Virus record (IMG/VR): IMGVR_UViG_3300043470_000852 | Location: 1 to 41,763 of that record | From: a virus | Reading direction: 5' to 3' (one strand) | Length of the DNA stretch: 41,763 bases | Shown: positions 23,143 to 35,000 of the stretch, piece by piece | How positions within the stretch are numbered: the first letter of the stretch is position 1 | Layout of the letters: each line of letters begins with the position of its first letter | Notes under the pieces: model-generated | Databases searched by the model: none | Told to the model about the DNA's origin: nothing | The model's input: the letters and a program-made list of their open reading frames with translations, nothing else | Position numbers and translations under genes: made by a program

Positions 23143-26100
23143 ATGAAGGCACAAATTTTAAAAATTGCAGGAGTTAAATCTGAGAAGGAGTTCTATAAGA
23201 AATATCCATCTGAAGCAGCATTCATGAAAAAGCATGGTAAAGAGTTTAAGAAAGCTCAATCATCTAATGCAATAGATAAAGCACAGAACTATGGTAATCT
23301 GAATGATACTAATAATAATGGTGTTCCAGATTTTCTAGAAAACATAAATAGTATGAATGATCCTAGATTTGGACAAACTGCTAATTATGCAAATACTCAA
23401 GGATATGGATATACTCCTCAGGTTAGTCCTATTGGTAGTAATTTAAAATCTTCAGGATTAGCTCAACTTCCTACACAATTACCTACAGCAAAATTACCTA
23501 CAGCAAAAGAATTAAATGGTAACCCTAGTGATAAAAAAGGTAGTGGTGCAATGGATATGTTTGGTAAAGCAGTTGGTTTTCTAGGTGATATTAATCAATT
23601 AAATCAAGAAAGTAAAGCAGCAGAAGAATTAACAAAGAAATATGAAACTTGGGCTGATGTTTCTGATGTTGTATTAAGAGCTAAAAGATCAAATGATGCT
23701 GTGCCTAGACCAAAAAATAAATGGGTTAGTCCAGATGATAAAAGATTTATTGCTAACACTAATGAATTATATAATACACAAGGAAGAGGAACTGATATAT
23801 TAAATGTACAAAATGGATCTTTCATTGGAGGTAATCCAACAGAAATACAAAACACATATGCCCCTAACAATACATTATATGATGATCTTGGATATGCACC
23901 TTTGCAAGATGAAGATCAAGTTAAAGCATTTCAAACTGGTGGAGGATTTGGAGAATGGTTTGGAAAAATGAATGGTGCATTAGGTGGAAGTGCTACAGGA
24001 GGATTCATGGGTAACTTTGGAGTGAGTAGTCCTTTTGCAGGTATGATATCTGGTTCTAATAATTCTGCAGAGGGTAAAAAGTGGGGTAAGATTGGTAGTG
24101 CATTTGGACCAGGTGTAGGATTGTTAGCTGAACAAGTTGCAACAGCTTTTGATAAAAATCCAGGTAGACAAAGAAATGCAACAAACAGAATGGATTTCAA
24201 TAATAAATTGATGGGTCAGGTAGATGGTGCAAATAACATCACTACTGGTATACAAGGTATGGGTGTTGCTCAGGATGGTACAGAACTTCCTGCATATGAA
24301 GAAGGTGGATATATGAATCCTGAATATAATCCACAAGTGATTGCAATGTTTGGTGATCATAATGCTGATGACTTTGCTGACTATGCACATAAATTTAGAG
24401 CTGGTGGACATTTAAAAGAATACACTGCTCCTAGTGAAAGAGCTATGCAAACTTATGAGAATGGTGGAAGAATGAATTCTTATGCTATGGGTGGACAACT
24501 TCAAACTCATTGGGGTGGAGAAGTTAATCCTATAGCTTACAATCCTTACTTACCAGGATCTGGTGAAATAAGTATGCTTAGTGGAGCATCTCACGATAAT
24601 GGTGGCATTGGTATTAGTTATAATGGTGGAGAAGAAGACTATCAATCAATGGCTGAAAATGGTGCAAACATGGGAGCACAAGTAGAAGCTGAAACAGGAG
24701 AGCCTATTATTGAAATGGCAGAAGGTGGATCAATGGGTTCTAATACATCAGCTGTGATATTTGGTAATATACCATTTACTAAAAAAGTAGCACAGGCTAC
24801 AGGAGATGAAGCTCTTATTAAACTTGCTAAAGAAAAAGATGGTAAAACATATAAGAAACTAATAGCTGATTTAGCTGCACCACAAAAAAGAGCAGAACAA
24901 AATAAAGTTAAAGCTTCTGAAATAGCAAATGATGCAGACACTACTAAATGGGGAGCACTTGATTTAAAGACTGCAGAGATGATGGAATATGGTGGTGACC
25001 AAACACAAAAAGATTATGCTGATCTAATAATGAAACTAGCTAACTTACAGAATGCTACACAAGAAGTGAAGAAAGAACAATCATATCTTAAAGGAAAAAA
25101 CATTAGTGCTGAAGCATTAGGTAAAGGTAAAATAGAAACTGATTATGATCCTATTACTAAAGATGCTGAATTAGAAAATCCATATGCTAAACATGGAGCG
25201 TTCTTAAGAAAAGCTCAGAACAGTGCTACTGTTGGAGATGATAAAGATTATGTAAGTAAATATGGTATCACTCCTTGGAAAGGAAATACATCTAAAGGAA
25301 ACAAATATGGTAAAGCTACAGCTTCTTCATTTAGTGCAAAACAATGGGATGAAGTAGCAGACAAATTAGGATTCAAAGGAAAAGGAAACAAAGAGTTTCA
25401 AGAGTTTCTTTTAAACAATCCTGAAAGTGCTCCATTGATTAAAGCTAGACATCAGAATTTATACGGTAAAGACACACCTATGATAGATGAGAAGTTAGGT
25501 TATGGTTGGGCAGCTGATCAATTATTATTACCAAAGCCTGCAGAAATTCCTAAAGATGATAAAACTAATGTACCTAAAGAAGAACCTAAAAAACCAACAG
25601 ATATAATTCCATATGAAAGAAATAAGATAGTAGATTTCGCTAATATGATTTCTCCATTTTTTCAAAATAATGATTTACCTGATATTGATCCACGTCAGTT
25701 TGCTAAAGAATATATGGCTATGGCTCAGAATACACCTTATCCTGTACAAGCTCAACAATATGCTCCAGAGTTAGATCCTGTATATCGTGTAAGTTATGAA
25801 GATGTAATGAATCAAAACACTGCAGACTTTAGAGATGTAGAAAGACAACTTGGAAATAATCCTGCTGCATTAGCTGGTTTACTTGCTAATAAATATAAAG
25901 CAAACCAAGCAGTTAAAGGAGAAGAGTTTAGAACTAACCAAGCTATTGAACAACAAATATTCGGTGGTAATAGAGCTAAGATAAATCAAGCAAGAGGTAT
26001 AAATATGCAACTGTTAGCTGATCAAAGAGATAAACAATTAGAAGGAGAAGCTATTACAAATAAAATTAATCAAGAAGCTATAGGATCTATTGGTGATAAG

Positions 26101-26439
26101 TATTTACAACACGAAGCTCGTAATGCTGAATACAGAGTTAAACGTAATTTATTCCCTAACTATAGATATGGTCAAACAGGTAATATATATAATCAAGGAT
26201 ATACTCAACTAAATATTCCACAGATGTATGGTAACAAAGCATCATTTATACAGGTTCCTAAATATGGTCCTGATGGTGAAATAACAGGTTACGAATTAAA
26301 ACCTTATAATGATACAACAACTGAAACAACCACTGCTCCTTATCAAACTCCAGGTATAGTTGCTAAGAAAAAGAATGGAGGATCAGTTGTTAAAAATGCT
26401 AAGAATAGTTCAGTTGTTAAAGCATTCAAAAATTTATAA
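23143..26439 (+). CDS. Large cargo/ejection-type virion protein (1098 aa)
   Basis: The N-terminus (ILKIAGVKSEKEFYKKYPSE, then FMKKHGKEFKKAQ) is one I recognise in Bacteroidota phage cargo proteins. Next come a DTNNNGVPDFLE EF-hand-like loop (about 47-60), a Gly-rich segment (about 265-320), and a cluster of YxxGG repeats (about 380-455). Then follow ASHDNGGIGI (about 482), GAQVEAETGEPIIEM with VIFGNIPFTKK (about 512-549), and a small domain ending KLGYGWAADQLLL (about 790). The C-terminal third is helical and Gln-rich. It ends KKKNGGSVVKNAKN with a basic tail. No active site is certain. The protein is probably packaged in the capsid and ejected. Its stop codon lies in the second palindrome copy. 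Confidence 0.76.
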   Translation: MKAQILKIAGVKSEKEFYKKYPSEAAFMKKHGKEFKKAQSSNAIDKAQNYGNLNDTNNNGVPDFLENINSMNDPRFGQTANYANTQGYGYTPQVSPIGSNLKSSGLAQLPTQLPTAKLPTAKELNGNPSDKKGSGAMDMFGKAVGFLGDINQLNQESKAAEELTKKYETWADVSDVVLRAKRSNDAVPRPKNKWVSPDDKRFIANTNELYNTQGRGTDILNVQNGSFIGGNPTEIQNTYAPNNTLYDDLGYAPLQDEDQVKAFQTGGGFGEWFGKMNGALGGSATGGFMGNFGVSSPFAGMISGSNNSAEGKKWGKIGSAFGPGVGLLAEQVATAFDKNPGRQRNATNRMDFNNKLMGQVDGANNITTGIQGMGVAQDGTELPAYEEGGYMNPEYNPQVIAMFGDHNADDFADYAHKFRAGGHLKEYTAPSERAMQTYENGGRMNSYAMGGQLQTHWGGEVNPIAYNPYLPGSGEISMLSGASHDNGGIGISYNGGEEDYQSMAENGANMGAQVEAETGEPIIEMAEGGSMGSNTSAVIFGNIPFTKKVAQATGDEALIKLAKEKDGKTYKKLIADLAAPQKRAEQNKVKASEIANDADTTKWGALDLKTAEMMEYGGDQTQKDYADLIMKLANLQNATQEVKKEQSYLKGKNISAEALGKGKIETDYDPITKDAELENPYAKHGAFLRKAQNSATVGDDKDYVSKYGITPWKGNTSKGNKYGKATASSFSAKQWDEVADKLGFKGKGNKEFQEFLLNNPESAPLIKARHQNLYGKDTPMIDEKLGYGWAADQLLLPKPAEIPKDDKTNVPKEEPKKPTDIIPYERNKIVDFANMISPFFQNNDLPDIDPRQFAKEYMAMAQNTPYPVQAQQYAPELDPVYRVSYEDVMNQNTADFRDVERQLGNNPAALAGLLANKYKANQAVKGEEFRTNQAIEQQIFGGNRAKINQARGINMQLLADQRDKQLEGEAITNKINQEAIGSIGDKYLQHEARNAEYRVKRNLFPNYRYGQTGNIYNQGYTQLNIPQMYGNKASFIQVPKYGPDGEITGYELKPYNDTTTETTTAPYQTPGIVAKKKNGGSVVKNAKNSSVVKAFKNL

Positions 26440-26455
26440 CTAATTTAATTATAAA
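26433..26455 (+). promoter_or_regulatory. 23-base palindrome, copy 2 (candidate operator)
   Basis: Arms TTTATAACTAA and TTAATTATAAA lie around a central T. It is identical to the 10669 copy except for one base, which weakens one pair. It overlaps the stop codon of the upstream gene and ends 24 bases before the TTTG box, exactly as copy 1 does. Confidence 0.6.
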
Positions 26456-26479
26456 GAATTACCAAAATTGATTATTAGT

Positions 26480-26511
26480 TTTGGATAATTTAATAATTCA
26501 TATTACATTTG
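26480..26511 (+). promoter_or_regulatory. Bacteroidota-type promoter for the cargo/RNAP unit
   Basis: TTTG (26480-26483), 20 bases, then TACATTTG (26504-26511), an exact TAnnTTTG box. The ATG at 26519 is only 7 bases downstream, so the transcript should have almost no leader. The TTTTGG of the box also pairs with CCAAAA (26462-26467), which may form a hairpin. Confidence 0.7.
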
Positions 26512-26518
26512 CTTAATT

Positions 26519-29083
26519 ATGGCTTCATACAAAGACACAGTCCCTACGTTTAATCCCTACGTGAAACAATTACCTCTTGAGGCAATGGTTCAAGTAGGTA
26601 TGTACAAACAACAAAAGTACGAAGAGGGCATTCAGAAAATACAAACTAGCATTGATAATGTTGCAGGATTAGATGTTGCTAATGATGCGGATAAGGCATA
26701 CCTGCAATCTAAACTTAATCAACTTGGTAATGATCTTACCACAGTTGCAGCTGGTGATTTCTCTAACTTTCAACTAGTTAATTCTACAACAGGTATGGTC
26801 TCACAGATTGCAAGAGATCCTAATGTGCAAACTGCTGCATCATCTACAGCTTGGTTAAGAAAACAACAAGCTGATATGGAGAAAGCTATTGCTGAAGGTA
26901 AGTCTTCACAATCTAACATCTATGATTTCAATCAACAAGCAAGTGAGTATTTAAATAATGATAAAGTGGGACAATCTTTCAGAGGAAGATATACACAATA
27001 TACAGATGTAAAGAAGAAAGCTTTAGATACTATCAAAGCTTTGAATCCTGATTTATTAAAATATGATATTCCTTTTGTAGATGAGAATGGTAGAATAGAT
27101 CAAACTAGAATTGCTGATGCAATGAAGAGATATAAGATTGAAGGAATTAGTGCAGAGAAGATTACACAAGCATTAACTGCAGCTATGACACCAGATGATC
27201 TTAATCAATTAAGAATTGATTCTAAGTATCAATTCAGAGGAGTTGGATCTGAACAACTTGCAGTGAAAGCTAAACAAGATTATGATGTTCAAAGAGCTCA
27301 AGCAATTAGTGAATTAGATAGATTACAAGTTCAACAAGCTATTACAACAGATCCTACTAAGTTAGATGATATTGAAAATCAAATTGAACAATATAGAGAC
27401 TTATTAGGTGGTGATGGTAAAGTGGGTAAGCTTGATGAAAGATTCTATAAGAATGTTGAACAAGCTAGAACTAATCCTGATGAGGTGAAGTATAACATAT
27501 ACAAAGATGGGTTTGTTAGTGAGTATGCAAATGCTTTCAAATACAAGAAAGAGGAAATGGAGTATGTTACAAACCCATTGAAAGCACAACAAAACTGGGT
27601 TGCTGAGATGAAACTTAAACAAGCTCAGTTCCAACAAGATAAATATGAGTTTGGTGTAACTACAGATTTAACTAGACAGAAAATTGCTATAGATGCTGAG
27701 AAGCTTGCAATGGATAAAGCAATGGCTTATGGTGTAGAGTCTCCATGGACTGATCTAGGAAACCCAACAGATAATTTAAACAGAGGTTCTGAGTTATTCA
27801 CTAACCATGTTGTATCAGTTCAAGATTCAGTTGATTCAACTAAAGGTGCATTAAAATCAAAAGGATATCGTGAAGCTGATATTAATGAAATGGTTAAAAA
27901 ATGGAACGATGCACAAGGTGTAGTTTCAAAAGCTGGCATACCAGCTAATGCAATTAAAGAAATACAAGACATTGTAAAAAATGAAAACTACTTAAAACAA
28001 TTAGAAACTTTTGAAACAAGAACCAGAGCTGATTCTGAAAAAGAAGCTGGTGTAGAAAAAATAATTAATTCAGCTGTAAAAGGTAGAGGTAATGTATCTT
28101 TTTCAATGGCTAATGGTGAAAGAGTTACATTAACTCCAAAAGAATTAGTTGGGGTGCTGAATGCTGAAAGAAAACAAACTGTTCCTTCAGGAGAACTTAC
28201 AACAGAACAAACTTATATAGATCCAAAAGCAGCGTTAAATAAAAACCAAAGAAAGTATGTAGATGCTGTATATGGTTTTGGTGGAAAATTAAGTAATACT
28301 ACAAGAACTCAATTAAATAATATTGTAAAAACTTTTAGACCAGCAGCTAGTAAAGTGAAAGAAGCTTATGATAAATCTGATATTATATATACATCAAAGT
28401 TAGGAGAATCTGCTTTTGCATTTGTTCCAAAAATAAAAGCTGTATCTAATCCTAAAGGAGAAGTTCCACCAATCATATTACAAAAACTTAATCAATTAGT
28501 TATTGCTCAAAATGAGAAAGGAATTAAAACAGATAGTAAATGGAATTTTGGTACTGCATCATCATATTTTACAGATAAGCTTGCAAAAGATACAAGAGTA
28601 ATGATAAAACAAGATGGAGATAATTACACAATACAATTGAGAAATTTACAAGATCCAGATAATGTTCAATCATTTAAAGTGAATAGTCAACAAGTTCGAG
28701 CGTACCTAGGTGATGAATATGTAAATGATAATTCTCAAGTTTCTGGTAGATTTGCATTAGGTAAAGGTAATAGTGATATTAATAGATCAAACGTTGCAAC
28801 TGATCAATTAATGCAAAAACGTTTTGGTGATTTCCCTGGAATTAAAAAATTACAAGTAACTGCAAAACTAGAAGAAGATACTCCTGGTTTATTTATTCCA
28901 ACAATTTTTCTTAAACAAAAAGATGGTAAGTATGTTCGTTTTGAAATTGCAGGAGATGATAAATTATCTAGAGTTGGATATGAACAAGGTATACAAAATT
29001 TAAATTCATTAAATGATGAGGTGCTATTGAATGTACTTAAACAATCTTACCCATCTTATGATTTCTCTAAAATAGACTACTAA
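26519..29083 (+). CDS. Cargo protein, first gene of the RNAP unit (854 aa)
   Basis: The N-terminal motif NPYVKQLPLEAMVQVGM (residues 12-28), followed by KQQKYEEGIQKIQ and NVAGLDVANDADK, is one I recognise in cargo proteins of crAss-like and related Bacteroidota phages. The chain is dominated by long charged helices rich in Gln, Lys and Glu, with few Cys, consistent with an extended ejection protein. A more globular C-terminus runs from about residue 515. No catalytic motif or membrane segment is visible. The gene begins 7 bases after a TAnnTTTG box and ends 15 bases before the giant polyprotein. Co-packaging with the RNA polymerase is the likely role. Confidence 0.8.
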   Translation: MASYKDTVPTFNPYVKQLPLEAMVQVGMYKQQKYEEGIQKIQTSIDNVAGLDVANDADKAYLQSKLNQLGNDLTTVAAGDFSNFQLVNSTTGMVSQIARDPNVQTAASSTAWLRKQQADMEKAIAEGKSSQSNIYDFNQQASEYLNNDKVGQSFRGRYTQYTDVKKKALDTIKALNPDLLKYDIPFVDENGRIDQTRIADAMKRYKIEGISAEKITQALTAAMTPDDLNQLRIDSKYQFRGVGSEQLAVKAKQDYDVQRAQAISELDRLQVQQAITTDPTKLDDIENQIEQYRDLLGGDGKVGKLDERFYKNVEQARTNPDEVKYNIYKDGFVSEYANAFKYKKEEMEYVTNPLKAQQNWVAEMKLKQAQFQQDKYEFGVTTDLTRQKIAIDAEKLAMDKAMAYGVESPWTDLGNPTDNLNRGSELFTNHVVSVQDSVDSTKGALKSKGYREADINEMVKKWNDAQGVVSKAGIPANAIKEIQDIVKNENYLKQLETFETRTRADSEKEAGVEKIINSAVKGRGNVSFSMANGERVTLTPKELVGVLNAERKQTVPSGELTTEQTYIDPKAALNKNQRKYVDAVYGFGGKLSNTTRTQLNNIVKTFRPAASKVKEAYDKSDIIYTSKLGESAFAFVPKIKAVSNPKGEVPPIILQKLNQLVIAQNEKGIKTDSKWNFGTASSYFTDKLAKDTRVMIKQDGDNYTIQLRNLQDPDNVQSFKVNSQQVRAYLGDEYVNDNSQVSGRFALGKGNSDINRSNVATDQLMQKRFGDFPGIKKLQVTAKLEEDTPGLFIPTIFLKQKDGKYVRFEIAGDDKLSRVGYEQGIQNLNSLNDEVLLNVLKQSYPSYDFSKIDY

Positions 29084-29098
29084 TTATAATAGATAATT

Positions 29099-32000
29099 AT
29101 GCCAGATTTTAAAAACCTTAATCCAATTCTTGTAAACCCAGATCAGCAACTGCCTTATCTGCCTAACCCATCTACACCCACTCCAGATAACTACGCATCA
29201 TTACGTACAGATTTATCAGGAAGGAATAATGGGGATCCTATATTTGGTAAAGGTCCAGTTATGGGAAAAGGATTAATCCCTACTGTTACAGCAAATGAAT
29301 TATATGAGAATAGAAGATATGATGTGTTTGCTCGTGACATTATTGATATTGAAGATCAGAATGCTAATGCACAATCTATATTATCAAAAGCTACTAATGG
29401 TGTATTAAAAGGAGTTAACCTTGCAGCTACTACAGTTGCAGGAAGTTTTGGTATGTTATATGGATTAGCTAAGTCTCCATTCTCTGGTAGACTTGCTGAC
29501 ATATGGGATAATCCAGCAATGCAAATGTTAGATAAATATAATAATGAGGTGGATCAAAACTATCTACCAAACTATTATACTAATCAAGAAAAGAATGCTT
29601 CTTGGTATTCTCCAGATAACTGGATGAGAGCTAACTTCTTATTTGATAAACTAATTAAGAATTCTGGATTTGCTGTTGGAGCAATGTTATCTGGTAACAT
29701 AGCTAATGGTGCATTGCGTGGTATTGGTGGAGCAATTGGAACATTATCTGCAGAAGGTGCTATACTTGCTGAATCATCACAAGCATTTAAATTATTCACT
29801 CCATTATTAAAAAATACATCAAGAGCTTTCTCTGCTGGAAAAAATATTGAAGCTGCTGCAGCATTAGAGAATGGAATATCTTCTATTGCTGATCTTACTG
29901 CTATAGAATCTGAAATTGCAAATATAGCTAAGGTAACAAATAGAATAGCTGGGTTCCAAGATAAGTTTAGAAGAACAGCAGTTGCTGCTTATTCATCTGC
30001 AGGTGAAGCTTCTTTTGAAGCATTACAAACATCAAATGAATATAGAAAAAATTTAATTGAACAATATAAAAAAGATCATGAGGATCAAGATCCTACAGGT
30101 GCAGCTTTAGCAGAAATAAATGCAACAGCAGAAGCAGTAGGTAAAACTTCTTTCTTTGGTAACTTAGCATTATTAAGTGTTACAGAATATGCTCAGCTTC
30201 CTAAACTGTTAGGAAGTTCGTATGCTGCTGAAAGACAAGCTGCTAATAGTTTATTAGGAAAAGCAGATGATGTATTATTAAGAGAAGGTAAGTATGCAGC
30301 AGCAGAAGGTGCTACAACTAAATTTGGTAAGCTTTATGAAAGAGGTGCTAAAGTAGGTAAGTATGTTTTCGATCCTAAAGAAGCTGGACAAGAGATTGGA
30401 CAATTTGCTTTACAAGTAGGTACACAAAACTATTTTAATAAAGGACGTGATGGTAAAGAAGCAAGTGTTTGGACTGATGGTTTCTTATACGGAATGTATG
30501 GTGAAAATGAAAAGGGTGAAGGTGTAGGAGCACTTAATTCAAAAGAAGGTATTGAGAGTGGAATACTTGGTGGTATCACTGGAGGACTAATGCAATCACT
30601 TGGACCTAATGGAGAGATTGCAAGAAACAAAGTTACAAAATCTAACACCGAAAGATTTATTCAAGATCTTAATGGTGCGCCTACATTTAGAGAAGCATTC
30701 AAAGAAAAACTTGAAGCTGTAAATAGATTTGTTACATTACAAGAACAACAACAATCTGCTACTATACAAGGAGATGAACTAGAAGCTAGAGATCTTAATG
30801 CAGACATGATGCATACATATCTTGCTCCACGTATTAAGTATGGTAGATATGATATGATTGCTGATGATATCAATGATCTTAGACAAGCAGGAATGTCTAA
30901 AGAAGGACTTGCAGATTTAAAAGAAGAAGGAATAGCTAATGTTAATGATACAGTTGAATCATTCCAAAAAAGATTAAACGCATTTGAAACTACAGCAAAG
31001 AATACACAAGAGTTATATAAATCTTTAAACCTTAGATACTCTGGTGAAGTGATGAAGGATGCAGAAGGTAAAGTTTTATTATCTCCTGATGGAAGTCAAA
31101 TTAGAAAGTACTCTCCACTTATTATTGATAAGATGGTTTATGCAGCTAGTAAGATAGCTGACTATGATCTTCGTATACCTAAAGTGTCTGAGAAGATCTT
31201 AAGAACAGGAATGCCTGTACAAGATATTGTAGATGATGAATTATCAAATGATACATCTGTATCTCTTGCTAAAGCATTATACAATATAGATGAACAAGCA
31301 TCAGATAGAATAGATACTGATGTTGTTAAACAAGAATTAAAAGATGTAGTTGAGCTTTCTAAGAGAAGACAACTATTTGTTAATGAGTATAACGATCTTA
31401 AAAATAATCCACAGAACTATTCATTCACAGGGGAGAAAGAAGAATTTACACCAGAAGGAAAGAAAACAAGAACTACTGCTCCAGTACAAAGTGATTACTT
31501 CTCTAAGAGTAGAGATAAGTTTAAATCAGATAAGAGAACTTATGCTGATCTTGTAAATCAATATGGTGAAGGAGAGAAAAGTAAATATGAAGTGTTACAG
31601 AAGATTGCTGAATCACCTTATGCTACTACTCTTGAAAAACAATTAGCAGCAGCTTTCTTAAACTTCACAAGTAAGAATAGTAAAATCATATTAGGTGATA
31701 GAACATTAGCTAGTGCTGGAGTTTCTAGAGGAGGAACATTAGGTCCAGAATCTGCTGTAAGTAGTATTAACTATGAAGACAATGCTTTTGATTATGAAGC
31801 AGGTAGTCTTCCAGTAGAACATGTATTATTACATGAGATAGGACATGACTTAACTGTATATGGATTGTCTGATACAAACGGACAGTTCTATAAAGAGTTA
31901 GATCCATTATTTAAATTTGTACAAGAAACATTTAAGAATGATCCTGATAAATATGCTGAGGCTGGATTGATTAAGAATGGTGAATACTATGCATTCAAAA

Positions 32001-35000
32001 ACATCTATGAGTTTGCAACAGAAGCTTTATCTAATAGAGAGTTCCAAAGATACTTACAAACTATTCCTTATGAAGGTACAAAAACTTCTACATGGAATGC
32101 ATTTGTTAATTCATTAAAAACATTCTTTAGAAGATTGTTTGGTACTAATAATGAAACATTATTAGATGAAACTATTGCTGTTATAACAAACAATATAGAT
32201 GAGACATACAAAGCTGTAAAAGAAAAGAATGCTGCTTTAGAGAAAGAGGAACAAGCAATGCTTGTCACTAAGAATGAAGTGGATAGGCAACAGGATAAAG
32301 CAGAGCTTAATTCTGGAGAGATTGCTACACCTATTCCTACAGACACTACAACTTCACAAGCTATTGTAAAAGAAGATGAGAGCTATTTAAAATCTTGGCA
32401 AGACTTCTTTATCTCAGGTACAAGTGAATCTGAGAATGCTCAGAATCGTACTAATGCACCACAGCATGTTAAGAACTCTAGACAGTTTTTAAACAATGTT
32501 AAGAACTTTAAAAATGCACCTAAGATAGGAGCAATGTTAGTTACATCTAATAATGAAAAAGCTTTAGGATTAGAAGGACTTACACAACTTCAGTTTGGTA
32601 GACCAATAGTTGCAGATGATAAAATAGATAATGTTGATACAGGATTTGTTGCACAAGTGTTTGTAGAACATGATAACAATAAAACTTATTTTGTAGATAA
32701 AGATGGAAAACGTTTAGGAGAAGTTGGTAAACAGATTGATGTAAATCAAGCTATCTTCCAAGCTATGCCTACAACAGAATTATATTATACATACACAGAT
32801 CCTAAAACTGGACAAAGAGTTCCTAGATATAGACAAGGTGAAAAAGAAAATCTTGCATCTGCAGCTAATGGTTGGAGACAAGAGAGAGCTAAGTTGTTTG
32901 CAAACAATACAGCAGCACATAAAGTATATCAGATTAATGTTTCTAGAGGTATCCCTATTATTAATAAAGGTGCTGATGGTAAGTTTGAAAGAAACCAAGT
33001 TGGTGGAATATTAATTCCTGAAGATAGAATCGCTTCTCAACCAGGACTTATTCAAATCAACACAGCAGGATTTATTTCTCATAAAGGTAAGAATATATCA
33101 TTCAAAGAAAAAGGATTAGTAGTTCTTCAGTATGGAGATACATTAGAGATATTAAACAATAGTGTATTAGGTAAAGAGAAAGCTAATTCATTATACCAAG
33201 TTATTAAAGCATTAGCTCTTGACATAAGAGAGAAATCTACATCTGGTAAACCATTAGATATAGATGTAAACTATTTAACTTACTTACAGAATGTATTATA
33301 CTTACGTAAGAGTAGTACAACATCTGCAGGAAGTAATCAATTCTTTATTGATACAAACAAAAGAACTATCTCTATAGGTGGTGTCAATTATCCTATCATT
33401 GATATTGAGAATAGAGAAGATGAGATGGTAAGACAACTTGAAGGTACTTATCACAACATTAATAGTAAAACTGTAAAAGATGTTACTAGTAAGTTCTATG
33501 AATACACAGGAGAGAAGAATGCTAAAGGTGAACTTGTAGCTAGGTATTGGAAAAACTATCAATCTTATTTATTATCAGGAAGAATGCCTGATGGTAAAAC
33601 ATCTCGCTCTGGTGCAAACACACCACTTACAACTATAGTGGCTGCTCCTACACCAAGTGTTCCTTATTCATTTTCTCAGAAGTATGCTACATTAATTGAT
33701 TTTGAATTACCTATTATCAAACCTGCTCCTGTTGCACAAGCTCCTAAAGCTGCTGTAGCTCCAGTTGCTGGTAATGCTATTGGAGAATATGTAATGGATG
33801 GTACAACATCTAATACATATCAGTTTGCAAGTGGTCCAGTTGAATTTACAGGAACATTAGATGCTGATGGTAATATATCTGTAGACATTACTGTGAATGA
33901 TACAATAACAAAAGCTGCAGAGAATGAAGGTACATTATCTACAGTGGATGATGTATTACAAGCTATTGATAAATATGATGCAGAAGCTAGTGATGAACAA
34001 CGTGTAGTAACATTTGTTGGTGATAAACTTATTGCTGCATTAAAAGAAATACAGAACACACAACAAGTAGAAGAAGCTCCAGTTGTTGAAGAAGTTCCTA
34101 CAGTTGTAGAAGAAATAAAAGAAGATGATTCAAGACCTTATGGTTTTAAAAAAGGAGACAAAGTTCAATATATATTAGAAGTATATAATCAAAGAGAAGA
34201 ACCTTGGAGAAGTAATAACATTCAAGAAGGAGAAATAGAAGTTATTTCAGAAAAAACAAAATCTTATAAATTTAAAGGTAATCCAAATTGGTATAAATTA
34301 AAAGGTAATATTTTTACAATATTAAAAAATTATACTAAAGAAGAAGAATCCAAACAACAAACTCCTACAGTTATAGAAGAAGTTTCTGATATAGATACTA
34401 AGAAAGCTGATATAGAAAGTGCATTTACTTATATAACAAGAAGTAAATATGAAGGAGATAGAAGAGATGAAGTAAATAAAGTAGGTGAAGATCTTGCAAA
34501 ACGTTTTGTAGCTAATCTTAAAGAAAAAGGTTTAGTTAAAGAAGGATTTAAAAGTGCTCCTAGAACTGATGGATCTGTAGAAAAAGTAAAAGTAAATACA
34601 GATACTGAAGGTAATAATTTAGGAAATGATTGGAGTACTGCTGGTAAATTTAAAGATGAGTTTAGAAAATTTGTTGATGCAGAACTAGCTGCTTTAGAAG
34701 GCGGAGAACAAATTCTTCCTGGAGAGAAAACAGATACTATTGATGTAGCTGATACAGAGTTACCTGAAGATGATTACATGAGAGTGGGACCTACTGTTGA
34801 AGAAGCAATGACTAATGAAGAACTTGAAATATTAAAACAATTCCAAGCTGAGAATCTTCCTGGTATACCATTAGAAGTGTTAGAAGATCTTGTTGATACA
34901 TATGATGGTGAGAAAGCATTTGGTGTATATGTTGATGGTGTAGCTAAGTTCTACAAAGCTGGACCAAGAACAGTTGGATACCATGAATTGTTTCACCCTG

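Noticed and set aside
31350-31556. Short + strand ORFs inside the giant gene (also 38178-38381)
   Set aside because: The long frame is continuous and has recognisable domains through both places, so these are out-of-frame shadows.
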